From positions 1-12,820 of the forward strand of contig CAZZIQ010000027.1 of assembly GCA_964654355.1 (NCBI GenBank): a stretch of 12,820 nucleotides of DNA, read 5' to 3'. The notes below the pieces were generated by a model. It was not told the origin of the DNA. It saw only the letters and a program-made list of their open reading frames with translations, and did no database searches. Shown in pieces: positions 1 to 7,839 of the stretch; the stretch's first letter is position 1; the number at the start of each line of letters is the position of its first letter. A program made the position numbers and the translations under genes. The DNA comes from CAZZIQ01 sp964654355. GTDB taxonomy: Bacteria; Pseudomonadota; Gammaproteobacteria; GCF-002020875.

Positions 1-5
1 CCCAC

Positions 6-26
6 AAAAAAGGGGCCAAAGGCCCC
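6..26 (-). terminator. Second (distal) intrinsic terminator
   Basis: Read on the minus strand, GGGGCC-TTT-GGCCCC forms a perfect 6-bp all-GC stem with a 3-base loop, followed at once by six T residues (positions 11-6). This is a canonical Rho-independent terminator pointing left. It lies about 65 bases beyond the first terminator and probably acts as a back-up stop for the tRNA/nuo transcript. The 27-81 stretch between the two terminators has no convincing gene. It contains only a small GCCA-GAGA-TGGC hairpin with a GNRA-type loop (68-79). On the plus strand the T-run after this stem is about ten bases away, so a bidirectional role is weak. Confidence 0.7.
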
Positions 27-80
27 GATCTCGTTCTTTTTGCTTCCTCATCCCGACCTTTCGCTTGGCCATCTCTGGCA

Positions 81-110
81 CAAAAAGCAAAAGGCCCCGG
101 AATCGGGGCC
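81..110 (-). terminator. Intrinsic terminator after tRNA-fMet
   Basis: On the minus strand GGCCCCG-ATTC-CGGGGCC (110-93) gives a perfect 7-bp GC stem with a 4-base loop, followed by the T-rich tail TTTTGCTTTTTG (92-81). It begins 16 bases after the CCA end of the tRNA gene, which fits the 3' end of a tRNA precursor. The octamer CAAAAAGC occurs on the plus strand on both sides of the hairpin (81-88 and 113-120). The hairpin is the first stop signal seen after the whole nuo operon, because no terminator separates nuoN from the tRNA. Confidence 0.8.
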
Positions 111-125
111 AGCAAAAAGCTGTGT

Positions 126-202
<77 letters not shown>

Positions 203-215
203 ACAATGGCGCGAG

Positions 216-244
216 AGCATAACGGCGCGCCCTTCAGTATGCAA
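216..244 (-). promoter_or_regulatory. Putative sigma-70-type promoter for tRNA-fMet
   Basis: In the nuoN-tRNA gap the minus strand has TTGCAT (244-239), a 17-base spacer and TATGCT (221-216). The next bases, CTCGCGCC, are GC-rich like the discriminators of stringently controlled stable-RNA promoters. Transcription would start near 209-207, leaving a leader of only about 5-7 bases before the mature tRNA. The -10 matches consensus at 4 of 6 positions and the -35 at 3 of 6, so the call rests on spacing, position and discriminator. Read-through from nuoN is also possible because no terminator lies between. The self-complementary GGCGCGCC at 224-231 falls in the spacer. Confidence 0.45.
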
Positions 245-269
245 GCTCAAACGAAGGGGGAAGAGGTCT

Positions 270-1751
270 TTAAGTGGCAAAAACCGCGAGACACCAGGCC
301 ATCAGCGGCCCCGGCATCAACCCTAGCGCAATCAAGGCTAGGGTATTCAAGCTCATCAATGCGGTCGCATCCGGCGCCTTGGCGAGAACCGCTTCAGCAG
401 CGGGCTCCACAGCGCCCTCATCCGGCGGATCGAAGAACATAAACTTAATCACACGCAGGTAGTAGAAAGCGCCAATCACGGCAAAGACTACTGCGATGAT
501 CGCAAGCCCAACCAGATCGATCCCGATCACAGCCTGCAGAACCGAAAGCTTGGCATAAAAGCCAACCGTCGGCGGCACACCAGCCATCGAGAACATCACG
601 ATGAGCATCATCAATGCCAACAGCGGAGACTGTTTACCTAGGCCCTTCCAATCGTCCAGATTCTCGGCCTCAAATCCGGCGCGGCTGTAGATCAAGATCA
701 ACCCAAAGGCAGCGGCACTGGTGAGCGCGTAGACCACGACATAAAACAAGGCAGAGGCGTAACCTTCTTGGGTGCCCGAAAGCAAGCCAAGCAACAAGAA
801 GCCCGCATGGGAAATCCCCGAATAGGCCAACATACGCTTGAGGTTGGTCTGTGCAATCGCTACCAAGTTACCCAACCCCATCGACAATACCGCCAGCACC
901 ATCAGCATTTGCTGCCAATCAACATGCAGGCTACCCAACCCTTCCGTCAGCACTCGCAAGATCAAGGCAAAGGCCGCGAGCTTAGGCGCACTGGAGAGAT
1001 AGAGCGTCACCGCAGTCGGGCTTCCTTGATACACATCCGGCACCCACATGTGGAATGGCACCGCACCCAACTTAAACGCCATACCCACCAGCACAAAAAC
1101 CAAACCAAACACGGCAAACAAACGGTCACCCTGCTGTGCAGCCACAACCGCCGCCGACACCTCAGATAATTGCAAACTGCCGGACAGGCCATAGAGCATA
1201 GATGCGCCATACAGGAAGAAACCAGATGCCAGAGCACCAAGCACGAAATACTTCATCGCCGCCTCAGATGCACGCGCTGAATCACGCTGCAAAGCCACCA
1301 AGGCATACATGGACAACGACATCAGCTCCAACCCCAAATACAAGGTCAGTAAGTTGTGCGCAGAAATGAGCACCAACATCCCTAGCGTGCCGAACAGCGC
1401 CAACAGATAAAACTCGCCACGATACATGCCCCGCGGCGCCAAACTGGCGCGCGCATATACCAGACCCAGACCCACGCTAAGCAAAACAAATAGCTTCAAC
1501 AGATCTGATAAGGGGTCACGCACAAACGAACCATTAAAAGCCGATTGCGCCTGTTCTGGCGCCCCGGACCAAACCCATGCAGCGGTTAGGAACAAGGCAA
1601 CCAGCGAAGCGATGTGGGTCCAAATGCGCTGCTGTTTAGGTAAAAACAAATCCAGGATCAAGACTGCACAGATCGCGCCCAGCAGCACGATCTCAGGCAT
1701 CACCACACTGAGGTTAAAGAGCATCGGAGTGCTTGCGGCTTCAGAATTCAT
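270..1751 (-). CDS. nuoN: NADH-quinone oxidoreductase subunit N
   Basis: This 493-residue polytopic membrane protein is one of the three Mrp-antiporter-like proton-pumping subunits of complex I; it sits next to NuoK in the membrane arm. Hallmarks are the Glu in the LGLELMSLSMYAL helix (E142, equivalent to E. coli E133), the pumping lysines K227 (FKLGAVPFHMWVPDVYQG) and K257 (SSAPKLAAF), and K401 in the broken helix (GFYAKLSV). The block LKRMLAYSGISHAGFLL at 304-320 is typical of the family. Length is close to the E. coli protein (about 485). The ATG is chosen because GAGGGG (1763-1758) sits six bases upstream. It starts 14 bases after the nuoM stop and ends in TAA. It is the last nuo gene. 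Confidence 0.97.
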   Translation of the reverse strand: MNSEAASTPMLFNLSVVMPEIVLLGAICAVLILDLFLPKQQRIWTHIASLVALFLTAAWVWSGAPEQAQSAFNGSFVRDPLSDLLKLFVLLSVGLGLVYARASLAPRGMYRGEFYLLALFGTLGMLVLISAHNLLTLYLGLELMSLSMYALVALQRDSARASEAAMKYFVLGALASGFFLYGASMLYGLSGSLQLSEVSAAVVAAQQGDRLFAVFGLVFVLVGMAFKLGAVPFHMWVPDVYQGSPTAVTLYLSSAPKLAAFALILRVLTEGLGSLHVDWQQMLMVLAVLSMGLGNLVAIAQTNLKRMLAYSGISHAGFLLLGLLSGTQEGYASALFYVVVYALTSAAAFGLILIYSRAGFEAENLDDWKGLGKQSPLLALMMLIVMFSMAGVPPTVGFYAKLSVLQAVIGIDLVGLAIIAVVFAVIGAFYYLRVIKFMFFDPPDEGAVEPAAEAVLAKAPDATALMSLNTLALIALGLMPGPLMAWCLAVFAT

Positions 1752-1765
1752 AGAAATCCCCTCGA

Positions 1766-3298
1766 TTAAGGCACAAGCGGGATCTTGCTGAGCATCACGT
1801 GCTCCAGCAGGTTTGCGACCGAGACATGCAAGACATCCACCACTGGCTTCGGATAAATGCCCATCGCTAAGACGAACAAAGCGATGACCGCGAGCATGCT
1901 GAATTCGCGGCCATCAATGTCTTTTAATGCGGCTACTTGATCGTTACCAATCTTGCCGTAGACCACACGCTTGACCATCCACAGCGTATAGGCTGCACCC
2001 AAAATCAAGGTACTTGCTGCAAGAAAGGCGATCCAGAAGTCGGCATGGAACGCACTGAGGATCACCATGAACTCCCCTACAAAACCCGAGGTGCCCGGAA
2101 GACCAGAATTCGCCATGGCAAACAACATCATGAACGCGGCAAAGGCTGGCATGGTGTTCGCCACACCGCCGTAATCACCAATCTGGCGCGAATGCATACG
2201 GTCATACAACACCCCAACCGACAAGAACATCGCCCCAGAGATAAAGCCATGCGAAATCATCTGAATGATCGCACCCTCCACACCTAGTGCCGCACCGGTC
2301 AAATTCCCGTTGGCGCTGTAAATCACGAAAGGCAGGAAGAAACCCAGAGTGACAAAACCCATGTGCGAGATCGATGAATAGGCAATCAGCTTTTTCATGT
2401 CTTTCTGTACGAGCGCGACAAAACCGATGTACACCACCGCAATCAGCGACAACACAATCATCAGATCGGTCAACTCACGTGCCGCATCGGGTGCGATCGG
2501 CAGCGAAAAACGCAAGAAACCATAGGCACCCATCTTCAACATGATGGCCGCAAGTACGACCGAGCCACCGGTCGGCGCCTCAACGTGCGCATCCGGCAAC
2601 CAGGTATGAACCGGCCACATCGGAACCTTGACTGCAAAAGCCAAGAGGAACGCCACAAACAACCAAATTTGCGCATTCAGCGCCAGTGGCAACTCATGCA
2701 TCGCAAGGATGCTGAAACTCTCGCCCTGCTGATACAACCAAAGCAGCGCCACCAACATGAATACTGAGCCAAGGAAGGTATAAAGAAAGAACTTGATGGT
2801 GGCATAGATACGATTCGGCCCACCCCAAATTCCGATCACCAAGAACATCGGAATCAACTGTGCTTCCCAGAAAATGTAGAACAGCACCGCATCCAATGCG
2901 GCAAACACGCCATTCATCAATCCAGTCATGATCAAGAACGCAGCAAGATAACCGGCGAAGCGATCCTGAATGACCTCCCACGCAGCCCACACCACAATCA
3001 CAGTGATAAAGCTGGTCAGGACAATGAATGGCATTGAAATACCATCCACGCCGAGGTGGTAATACACCCCAAAGCGCTCAATCCATAACCACTTCTCTTC
3101 GAACTGCATTGCCGCGGTCGTAGTATCGAACTGCATTGCCAACGGCAACGACAACAACAGCGTAATCACCGCTATCAGCATAGCCAAACCACGAGTGAGA
3201 TGACCAAAACGATTCCCCACCCAGAGCACCAATAGCCCACCGATCACCGGGAACCAGATCAAGGCACTGAGAAGCGGAAAGGTAAGCGCGTCAGCCAT
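1766..3298 (-). CDS. nuoM: NADH-quinone oxidoreductase subunit M
   Basis: This 510-residue integral membrane subunit is the middle antiporter-like pump of the complex I arm, between NuoL and NuoN. Key residues are visible: E145 in FWEAQLIPMFL (E. coli E144), K224 in AFAVKVPMWPVHTWLPDAHV (E. coli K234), K255 in IMLKMGAYG (E. coli K265), H350 in ISHGFISGAMFL, and E409 in the broken helix GFVGEFMVIL (E. coli E407; NuoM has Glu where NuoL and NuoN have Lys). The length nearly equals the E. coli protein (509). The ATG lies 23 bases after the nuoL stop, with only a weak GAG-type ribosome binding site, and the family-typical N-terminus supports it. It ends with TAA 14 bases before nuoN. Confidence 0.97.
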   Translation of the reverse strand: MADALTFPLLSALIWFPVIGGLLVLWVGNRFGHLTRGLAMLIAVITLLLSLPLAMQFDTTTAAMQFEEKWLWIERFGVYYHLGVDGISMPFIVLTSFITVIVVWAAWEVIQDRFAGYLAAFLIMTGLMNGVFAALDAVLFYIFWEAQLIPMFLVIGIWGGPNRIYATIKFFLYTFLGSVFMLVALLWLYQQGESFSILAMHELPLALNAQIWLFVAFLLAFAVKVPMWPVHTWLPDAHVEAPTGGSVVLAAIMLKMGAYGFLRFSLPIAPDAARELTDLMIVLSLIAVVYIGFVALVQKDMKKLIAYSSISHMGFVTLGFFLPFVIYSANGNLTGAALGVEGAIIQMISHGFISGAMFLSVGVLYDRMHSRQIGDYGGVANTMPAFAAFMMLFAMANSGLPGTSGFVGEFMVILSAFHADFWIAFLAASTLILGAAYTLWMVKRVVYGKIGNDQVAALKDIDGREFSMLAVIALFVLAMGIYPKPVVDVLHVSVANLLEHVMLSKIPLVP

Positions 3299-3321
3299 GC
3301 AAATTCTCGAACTGCTTCAAC

Positions 3322-5358
3322 TTAGAAAAAAAGGAACCAGCCGAGCGCTAGCACCAAGCCCAACACCATCACTAAGGCGTAGTGATAAAGGTAACCACTC
3401 TGGAAGTGTCGAGCGATCCCCGAAACCCAACCAACCAAACGTGCGCTGCCGTTGACCATGGTTCCATCGATCAGACTCACATCGCCCTTCTGCCACAACA
3501 AACGCCCCAAAGCACGACTACCACCAGCGAAGAAAGCGTCATTGAAGCGGTCAAAGCCATAGTTCGCGAGCAAAATACGGCGAAGAATCGACAAACGATC
3601 CGCAATGACACTCGCCAGATCAGGGCGTTTGAGGAACAAGAACCACGCCGTGGCCACACCGGCCATCGCTAACCAGAACGGCGGCATCATCATGCCGTGC
3701 AATACAAAGCCCAGCACACCGTGATAGCCCTCACTCAGCTGCGCCAATACATCATGCTGCGGCAGCACATGGATGACGCCGCTGAAATAGTCGCCAAACA
3801 GCATCGGCTCAACCAGGAGTGCGCCGACAACCACGGACGGGATCGCCAACAGAACCAGCGGCAGTGTTACTACCCAAGGCGTTTCATGCGGCTCATGCCC
3901 AGCGTGGTCATGATCGTCATGCCCGTGCGCCTCATCATGATGGCTATCACGGAAACGCTCAGGTCCGTGGAAGGTCAAGAAGAACATGCGGAAGCTGTAC
4001 AGCGCCGTGATAAACACACCACTCAACACTGCCCAATACGCAATATCCGACCCCGGCAAAGTGGATGCATGTACCGCCTCAATGATCGCGTCTTTCGAGA
4101 AGAAGCCGGAGAACCCCGGAAAGCCAATCAAAGCTAGAGAGCCAATCAAGCTTGTCCAATAGGTGATCGGCATGTATTTCCGCAAGCCACCCATATGACG
4201 CATGTCTTGCTGGTGATGCATGGCGATGATCACGGAGCCGGCGCCCAGGAACAGCAGCGCCTTAAAGAACGCATGGGTCACCAGATGGAAGATACCTGCA
4301 GCATAAGCCGACACGCCAAGCGCAACGGTCATATAGCCCAGCTGGGACAAGGTTGAGTACGCCACGACCTTCTTAATATCGTTCTGTACCAGTCCAAGCA
4401 GCCCCATAAAGAACGCCGTGATCGCGCCGATAATGAGTACCACGGACAGTGCAGTTTCTGACATTTCAAACAACGGTGACATGCGCGCCACCATGAAGAT
4501 CCCCGCGGTGACCATGGTTGCGGCATGAATCAAGGCAGAAATCGGGGTCGGGCCTTCCATCGAATCGGGCAACCATACATGCAAGGGCACCTGAGCCGAT
4601 TTACCCATGGCACCGATGAACAGCAAGATACAGATCAGGGTAATTGCGGACCACGGTACACCCGCAAATACTTCAACTTCCTTACCCACAATCGATTCAC
4701 GATTCGCAAAGACTTCGAGGTAATCCATTGAACCGAAGAAGAACAGAACTGCGCCAATCCCAAGCAGGAAGCCGAAGTCGCCGACGCGATTGACCAAGAA
4801 CGCTTTCAGGTTAGCGTAAATCGCAGTATCGCGCTGGAACCAGAAACCAATCAGTAGGTATGACACAAGGCCCACTGCTTCCCAGCCGAAGAACAGCTGC
4901 ATGAAGTTGTTGGCCATCACCAACATAAACATACTGAAGGTGAACAGCGAAATATAACTAAAGAAGCGGTGATAGCCGTAGGCACCCGCATGACTACCTG
5001 CTGGCCAATTATGGTGATCATCCGCCATGTACCCCAAGGTGTAGATATGCACCATAAGGGAAACAAAGCTCACCACCAGCAACATGCTCGCAGTCAGGTT
5101 ATCGACCAGGAAGCCAACCTTGAACTGAATGCCTTCACTGACCATCCAGGTATAAATATCAACCGAGCCATTGCCATTGATCAGATTTCCATCTAGCACC
5201 GTATCTTTGAACACAACTAGTGCCAACACGAACGACACCGCAACACCGGCAATGGTGACTAGAGCAGCGACACGACGCTCAATCCAACTGCCGAACACGC
5301 CCGCAATGACACTACCAAAGAGCGGCGCGAGAACTAACGCGAGATAGATCTGTTCCAC
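3322..5358 (-). CDS. nuoL: NADH-quinone oxidoreductase subunit L
   Basis: This 678-residue membrane subunit is the most distal pump and carries the long lateral helix that braces the membrane arm near its C-terminus. Proton-path residues are present: E160 in FFGWEAVGLVSYLLIGFW (E. coli E144), K253 in GAMGKSAQVPLHVWLPD (E. coli K229), H362 and K366 in THAFFKALLFLGAGS (E. coli H338 and K342), and K422 in GFFSKDAI (E. coli K399). It is longer than E. coli NuoL (about 613). Part of the excess is a loop at residues 473-491 with eight histidines among Asp/Glu, and an insertion at about 114-130. Translation starts at GTG three bases after the nuoK TAG, with GAGGGG seven bases upstream. No better start lies nearby and the N-terminus leads directly into helix 1. 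Confidence 0.97.
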   Translation of the reverse strand: MEQIYLALVLAPLFGSVIAGVFGSWIERRVAALVTIAGVAVSFVLALVVFKDTVLDGNLINGNGSVDIYTWMVSEGIQFKVGFLVDNLTASMLLVVSFVSLMVHIYTLGYMADDHHNWPAGSHAGAYGYHRFFSYISLFTFSMFMLVMANNFMQLFFGWEAVGLVSYLLIGFWFQRDTAIYANLKAFLVNRVGDFGFLLGIGAVLFFFGSMDYLEVFANRESIVGKEVEVFAGVPWSAITLICILLFIGAMGKSAQVPLHVWLPDSMEGPTPISALIHAATMVTAGIFMVARMSPLFEMSETALSVVLIIGAITAFFMGLLGLVQNDIKKVVAYSTLSQLGYMTVALGVSAYAAGIFHLVTHAFFKALLFLGAGSVIIAMHHQQDMRHMGGLRKYMPITYWTSLIGSLALIGFPGFSGFFSKDAIIEAVHASTLPGSDIAYWAVLSGVFITALYSFRMFFLTFHGPERFRDSHHDEAHGHDDHDHAGHEPHETPWVVTLPLVLLAIPSVVVGALLVEPMLFGDYFSGVIHVLPQHDVLAQLSEGYHGVLGFVLHGMMMPPFWLAMAGVATAWFLFLKRPDLASVIADRLSILRRILLANYGFDRFNDAFFAGGSRALGRLLWQKGDVSLIDGTMVNGSARLVGWVSGIARHFQSGYLYHYALVMVLGLVLALGWFLFF

Positions 5359-5371
5359 TACCTAGCCCCTC
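5358..5371 (-). promoter_or_regulatory. nuoL ribosome binding site deciding a GTG start
   Basis: On the minus strand GAGGGG (5371-5366) lies seven bases before the GTG at 5358-5356, inside the last codons of nuoK. The TAG stop of nuoK (5364-5362) lies between them. The site supports GTG as the nuoL start and suggests that ribosomes finishing nuoK restart on nuoL. It is the only non-ATG start among the ten genes with visible 5' ends. Confidence 0.65.
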
Positions 5372-5664
5372 ATTTCGCGTAAGTCTTCGACTGCAACACT
5401 GCCCTTATTGCGGAACAGCAGAACGAGGATTGCCAGGCCGATCGCTGCTTCTGCTGCAGCAACCGTCAAAATAAAGAACACAAAAACCTGGCCCTCTAGG
5501 TTTCCAAGGAACGCCGAGAACGCGACAAAATTGGTATTGACCGCCAACAGCATCAACTCAATCGCCATGAGCAAAATAATGACGTTCTTACGATTGATGA
5601 AAATCCCAGCAAGACTAATCACAAACAGGATCGCGCCTAGAATCAGGTACTGATTCAATTCCAT
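5362..5664 (-). CDS. nuoK: NADH-quinone oxidoreductase subunit K
   Basis: This small (100-residue) three-helix membrane subunit is related to MrpC and links the quinone-side E channel to the antiporter-like subunits. The two membrane-buried glutamates essential for pumping are at the same numbers as in E. coli: E36 in ILLMAIELMLLAVNTNF and E72 in TVAAAEAAIGLAIL. The length matches the family (100-102). Its ATG shares one base with the nuoJ stop (TGATG at 5666-5662). It ends with TAG three bases before nuoL. A strong AGGAGG site precedes the start. Confidence 0.98.
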   Translation of the reverse strand: MELNQYLILGAILFVISLAGIFINRKNVIILLMAIELMLLAVNTNFVAFSAFLGNLEGQVFVFFILTVAAAEAAIGLAILVLLFRNKGSVAVEDLREMRG

Positions 5665-5677
5665 CAGCCTTCCTCCT
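5664..5677 (-). promoter_or_regulatory. Strong Shine-Dalgarno of nuoK inside the nuoJ end
   Basis: AGGAGG (5677-5672) on the minus strand lies seven bases before the nuoK ATG (5664-5662). It also encodes the last Glu-rich codons of NuoJ (the REEEG tail). This near-perfect anti-16S match, combined with the TGATG stop-start overlap, should give efficient and coupled translation of nuoK. Confidence 0.75.
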
Positions 5678-6251
5678 CGCGGATATCCAACAAACGCACG
5701 CGATCTTCACGACGTACAGCAACCTGGCGCGCAATGAACTGACGTCGCCCGCTTTCGCGCTTGCGATGCACCAAGGCGATGGCCGCAACAATGGCGACGA
5801 ATAGAATCGCACCAGCGACTTCAAAAGCAAAAAGGTGTTGCGTGAACAAACTCACGCCGAGGGATTCGGTGTTGCTGTACTCAGCCGAATTGCGCACCAA
5901 TTCGACAGCACCACCTTCACGCAAGGTCAACACTGCAACCATTTCGGCCAGAACGATCGCAGCAACCACCAAAACGCCTGGCAAGGCCTTCACAAAACCT
6001 TCACGCTGCGGCGCCAAATTCAGGTCCAACATCATCACCACGAACAAGAACAACACCATCACCGCGCCAACGTAGACTAAGACCAAAGCAATCGCGAGAA
6101 ACTCAACCTCAATCAGCAACCAGAGCGCCGCACTGGTAAAAAAACTCAGCACCAAAAACAAGGCGGCATGCACCGCACTGCGTGCAGTAATCACGCGCAG
6201 CGCTGCAATCACAAGGATGGCTGCAAAGATGTAAAACAAAATCTGATCCAT
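5664..6251 (-). CDS. nuoJ: NADH-quinone oxidoreductase subunit J
   Basis: This 195-residue five-helix membrane subunit (ND6 homologue) packs between NuoA, NuoH and NuoK. Its third helix rotates or bends in the pumping cycle. The signature VLVYVGAVMVLFLFVVMML (57-75), with Y60 and the flexible glycine, is the conserved bulged helix 3. E48 and E50 precede it in the LLIEVEFLAIAL stretch. A hydrophilic segment at about 111-135 and a basic then acidic C-terminal tail (163-195) follow the last helices. The start lies 23 bases after the nuoI stop with only a weak ribosome binding site, so coupling to nuoI is looser here. The stop overlaps the nuoK start by one base. Confidence 0.96.
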   Translation of the reverse strand: MDQILFYIFAAILVIAALRVITARSAVHAALFLVLSFFTSAALWLLIEVEFLAIALVLVYVGAVMVLFLFVVMMLDLNLAPQREGFVKALPGVLVVAAIVLAEMVAVLTLREGGAVELVRNSAEYSNTESLGVSLFTQHLFAFEVAGAILFVAIVAAIALVHRKRESGRRQFIARQVAVRREDRVRLLDIREEEG

Positions 6252-6274
6252 GTCTGGGCTACTCAGTGACTCAC

Positions 6275-6775
6275 TCAGCGATAACGCGCATCTTCGGCGC
6301 GATCACGAGCAATCTGTTCCTCGTATTTATCGCCAACCGCAAGCAACTCTTCTTTGGTAATAACGTTGCGACCACGCTCTTCGAACACATAGTCATAAAC
6401 CCGGGTTTCGACAATCGCATCAACCGGGCAGGCCTCTTCGCAGAAGCCGCAGAAAATGCATTTAAACAAGTCGATGTCATAACGCGTGGTGCGACGACTA
6501 CCATCTTCACGCGGCTCCGCTTCAATAGTGATCGCCATCGCAGGGCATACCGCCTCACACAGCTTACAAGCGATGCAACGCTCTTCACCATTCGGATAAC
6601 GACGTTGCGCATGCAATCCACGGAAACGCGGCGACATTGGCGCGCGCTCTTTTGGGTAATCGAGTGTGAACTTGCGGCTAAACAAATAACGGCCCGTGAT
6701 CTTGAGGCCGCGGAATAACTCGGCCAAGGTCCACGTTTGAACGGAGCGGCGCAGACTTTTCATCAACTGGGTCAT
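6275..6775 (-). CDS. nuoI: NADH-quinone oxidoreductase subunit I (2x[4Fe-4S] ferredoxin)
   Basis: This 166-residue iron-sulfur subunit (TYKY homologue) carries clusters N6a and N6b, which pass electrons from NuoG towards N2 in NuoB. Two full CxxCxxCxxxCP motifs are visible: C67, C70, C73, C77 (CIACKLCEAVCP) and C106, C109, C112, C116 (CIFCGFCEEACP). An amphipathic N-terminal segment (about 1-35) is expected to lie on the membrane. The segment FSRKFTLDYPKERAPMSPRF and the RYPNGEERCIAC stretch are family-typical. The ATG overlaps the nuoH stop as ATGA (6775-6772), so translation is coupled. Confidence 0.98.
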   Translation of the reverse strand: MTQLMKSLRRSVQTWTLAELFRGLKITGRYLFSRKFTLDYPKERAPMSPRFRGLHAQRRYPNGEERCIACKLCEAVCPAMAITIEAEPREDGSRRTTRYDIDLFKCIFCGFCEEACPVDAIVETRVYDYVFEERGRNVITKEELLAVGDKYEEQIARDRAEDARYR

Positions 6776-7839
6776 GCTGCAACCCCCACGTCAATCATGG
6801 CCGCACTGGCAATGCCTTCACCAAACCACGGCCCGATTCCGAAATAGATCGCTAATCCCTCCACCAACAACCACACGATGGTAACGGGAAGAAAAACCTT
6901 CCAACCTAAACGCATGATCTGGTCATAGCGATAACGTGGAAAAGTCGCTCGGAACCATAAAAATAAGAACAAGAAAATCGCGATCTTGAGGAAGAACCAG
7001 AGAATGCCCGGGACCCATGCGGTTGCCGCATCCAATACCGGGACTCCTTGGAATGGCGAAAGCCAACCACCCAAAAACATAAGACTGGCCAGAGCCGCAA
7101 TCAAAATCATGTTGGCGTATTCAGCGAGGAAGAATACGGCAAACGCCATACCCGAATACTCCACGTGGAAGCCTGCCACGATTTCAGACTCCCCTTCCGC
7201 TACGTCAAACGGCGCGCGGTTGGTTTCGGCAACGCCGGAGATGAAATACACCACGAACAGTGGCAGCAGCGGCAACCAGTACCAATGGAGAATACTCCCC
7301 TCTTGCGCACGCACGAGCTCTCCCAAATTCAGACTCCCGCCCGCCATCAAGACGCCAACCAGAGCAAAGCCCATCGCAATTTCATAGGACACTACTTGCG
7401 CCGCGGAGCGCAGCGCGCCCAAAAATGCATATTTCGAGTTCGATGCCCAGCCAGCCAAAATGATGCCGTAAACCCCCATCGAGGTCAGCGCCAAAACAAA
7501 TAACAGCCCTGCGTTCATGTCCGACAGCACCCAACCATCATCAAACGGCACAACTGCCCACGCAGCTAAGGCCGGTGCAATCGCCAAAATCGGCGCAATA
7601 ATGAACAACGTCTTATTGGCACCGGTTGGAATGATGATTTCTTTGAACATTAACTTCAGGGCATCGGCAATCGGCTGCAATAGGCCATTCCAGCCCACCT
7701 TCTTCGGCCCGATACGCACTTGCATCCAACCGATCACCTTACGCTCGGCATAGGTCAGATAGGCAACTGCCACCAATAGCGGCACCAGCACCACAATAAT
7801 CTTCAACACATTCCACAATACGTTCAGAAGGGTATCCAT
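6772..7839 (-). CDS. nuoH: NADH-quinone oxidoreductase subunit H
   Basis: This 355-residue membrane subunit (ND1 homologue, about eight helices) forms much of the quinone chamber and the start of the E channel. Signatures are AERKVIGWMQVRIGP (31-45), the KYAFLGALRSAAQVVSYEIA block with E153, the AETNRAPFDVAEGESEIVAG loop (204-223) lining the quinone cavity with E205, D212, E216 and E218, FHVEYSG with E227, and FRATFPRYRYDQIM (297-310). The N-terminal helix starts near residue 10, and the length is slightly above the E. coli protein. The ATG shares one base with the nuoG stop (TGATG, 7841-7837) and has a strong ribosome binding site. The end overlaps nuoI by four bases. Confidence 0.98.
   Translation of the reverse strand: MDTLLNVLWNVLKIIVVLVPLLVAVAYLTYAERKVIGWMQVRIGPKKVGWNGLLQPIADALKLMFKEIIIPTGANKTLFIIAPILAIAPALAAWAVVPFDDGWVLSDMNAGLLFVLALTSMGVYGIILAGWASNSKYAFLGALRSAAQVVSYEIAMGFALVGVLMAGGSLNLGELVRAQEGSILHWYWLPLLPLFVVYFISGVAETNRAPFDVAEGESEIVAGFHVEYSGMAFAVFFLAEYANMILIAALASLMFLGGWLSPFQGVPVLDAATAWVPGILWFFLKIAIFLFLFLWFRATFPRYRYDQIMRLGWKVFLPVTIVWLLVEGLAIYFGIGPWFGEGIASAAMIDVGVAA

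Noticed and set aside
1..72. Open minus-strand frame of 24 codons starting at ATG 72-70 and running off the window edge
   Set aside because: It runs straight through the distal terminator hairpin, has a biased Lys/Arg composition, lacks a ribosome binding site (the preceding bases are the GCCA-GAGA hairpin), and does not resemble RimP or any gene I know.
224..231. GGCGCGCC self-complementary octamer between nuoN and the tRNA
   Set aside because: Too short to be a terminator and without a T-tract. It falls in the spacer of the proposed tRNA promoter and has no clear role.
768..1169. Plus-strand open frame of 133 codons
   Set aside because: Antisense shadow inside nuoN. The composition (Gln/His/Arg-rich) is what reverse-frame translation of membrane-protein codons gives, and nuoN is clearly the real gene.
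1696..1724. Alternative nuoN start at the internal Met10 codon
   Set aside because: There is no ribosome binding site before it, while the upstream ATG at 1751 has GAGGGG six bases away.
3697..4137. Plus-strand open frame of 146 codons
   Set aside because: Antisense to nuoL across its His-rich loop, with no family features and no ribosome binding site of note. It is a shadow.
6261..6278. ACTCAG repeated either side of TGACTC, containing the palindrome AGTGA-C-TCACT, at the nuoI/nuoJ junction
   Set aside because: The element is only 11-18 bases, overlaps the nuoI stop, has no T-tract for termination and matches no regulator site I can name. It could be chance.
6266..6718. Plus-strand open frame of 150 codons
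   Set aside because: Lies antisense to nuoI, which has perfect ferredoxin motifs. It is a shadow frame.
7048..7503. Plus-strand open frame of 151 codons (and an overlapping one at 6986-7387)
   Set aside because: Both lie antisense to the highly conserved nuoH core. They overlap each other in different frames, which fits chance open frames in GC-richer DNA.
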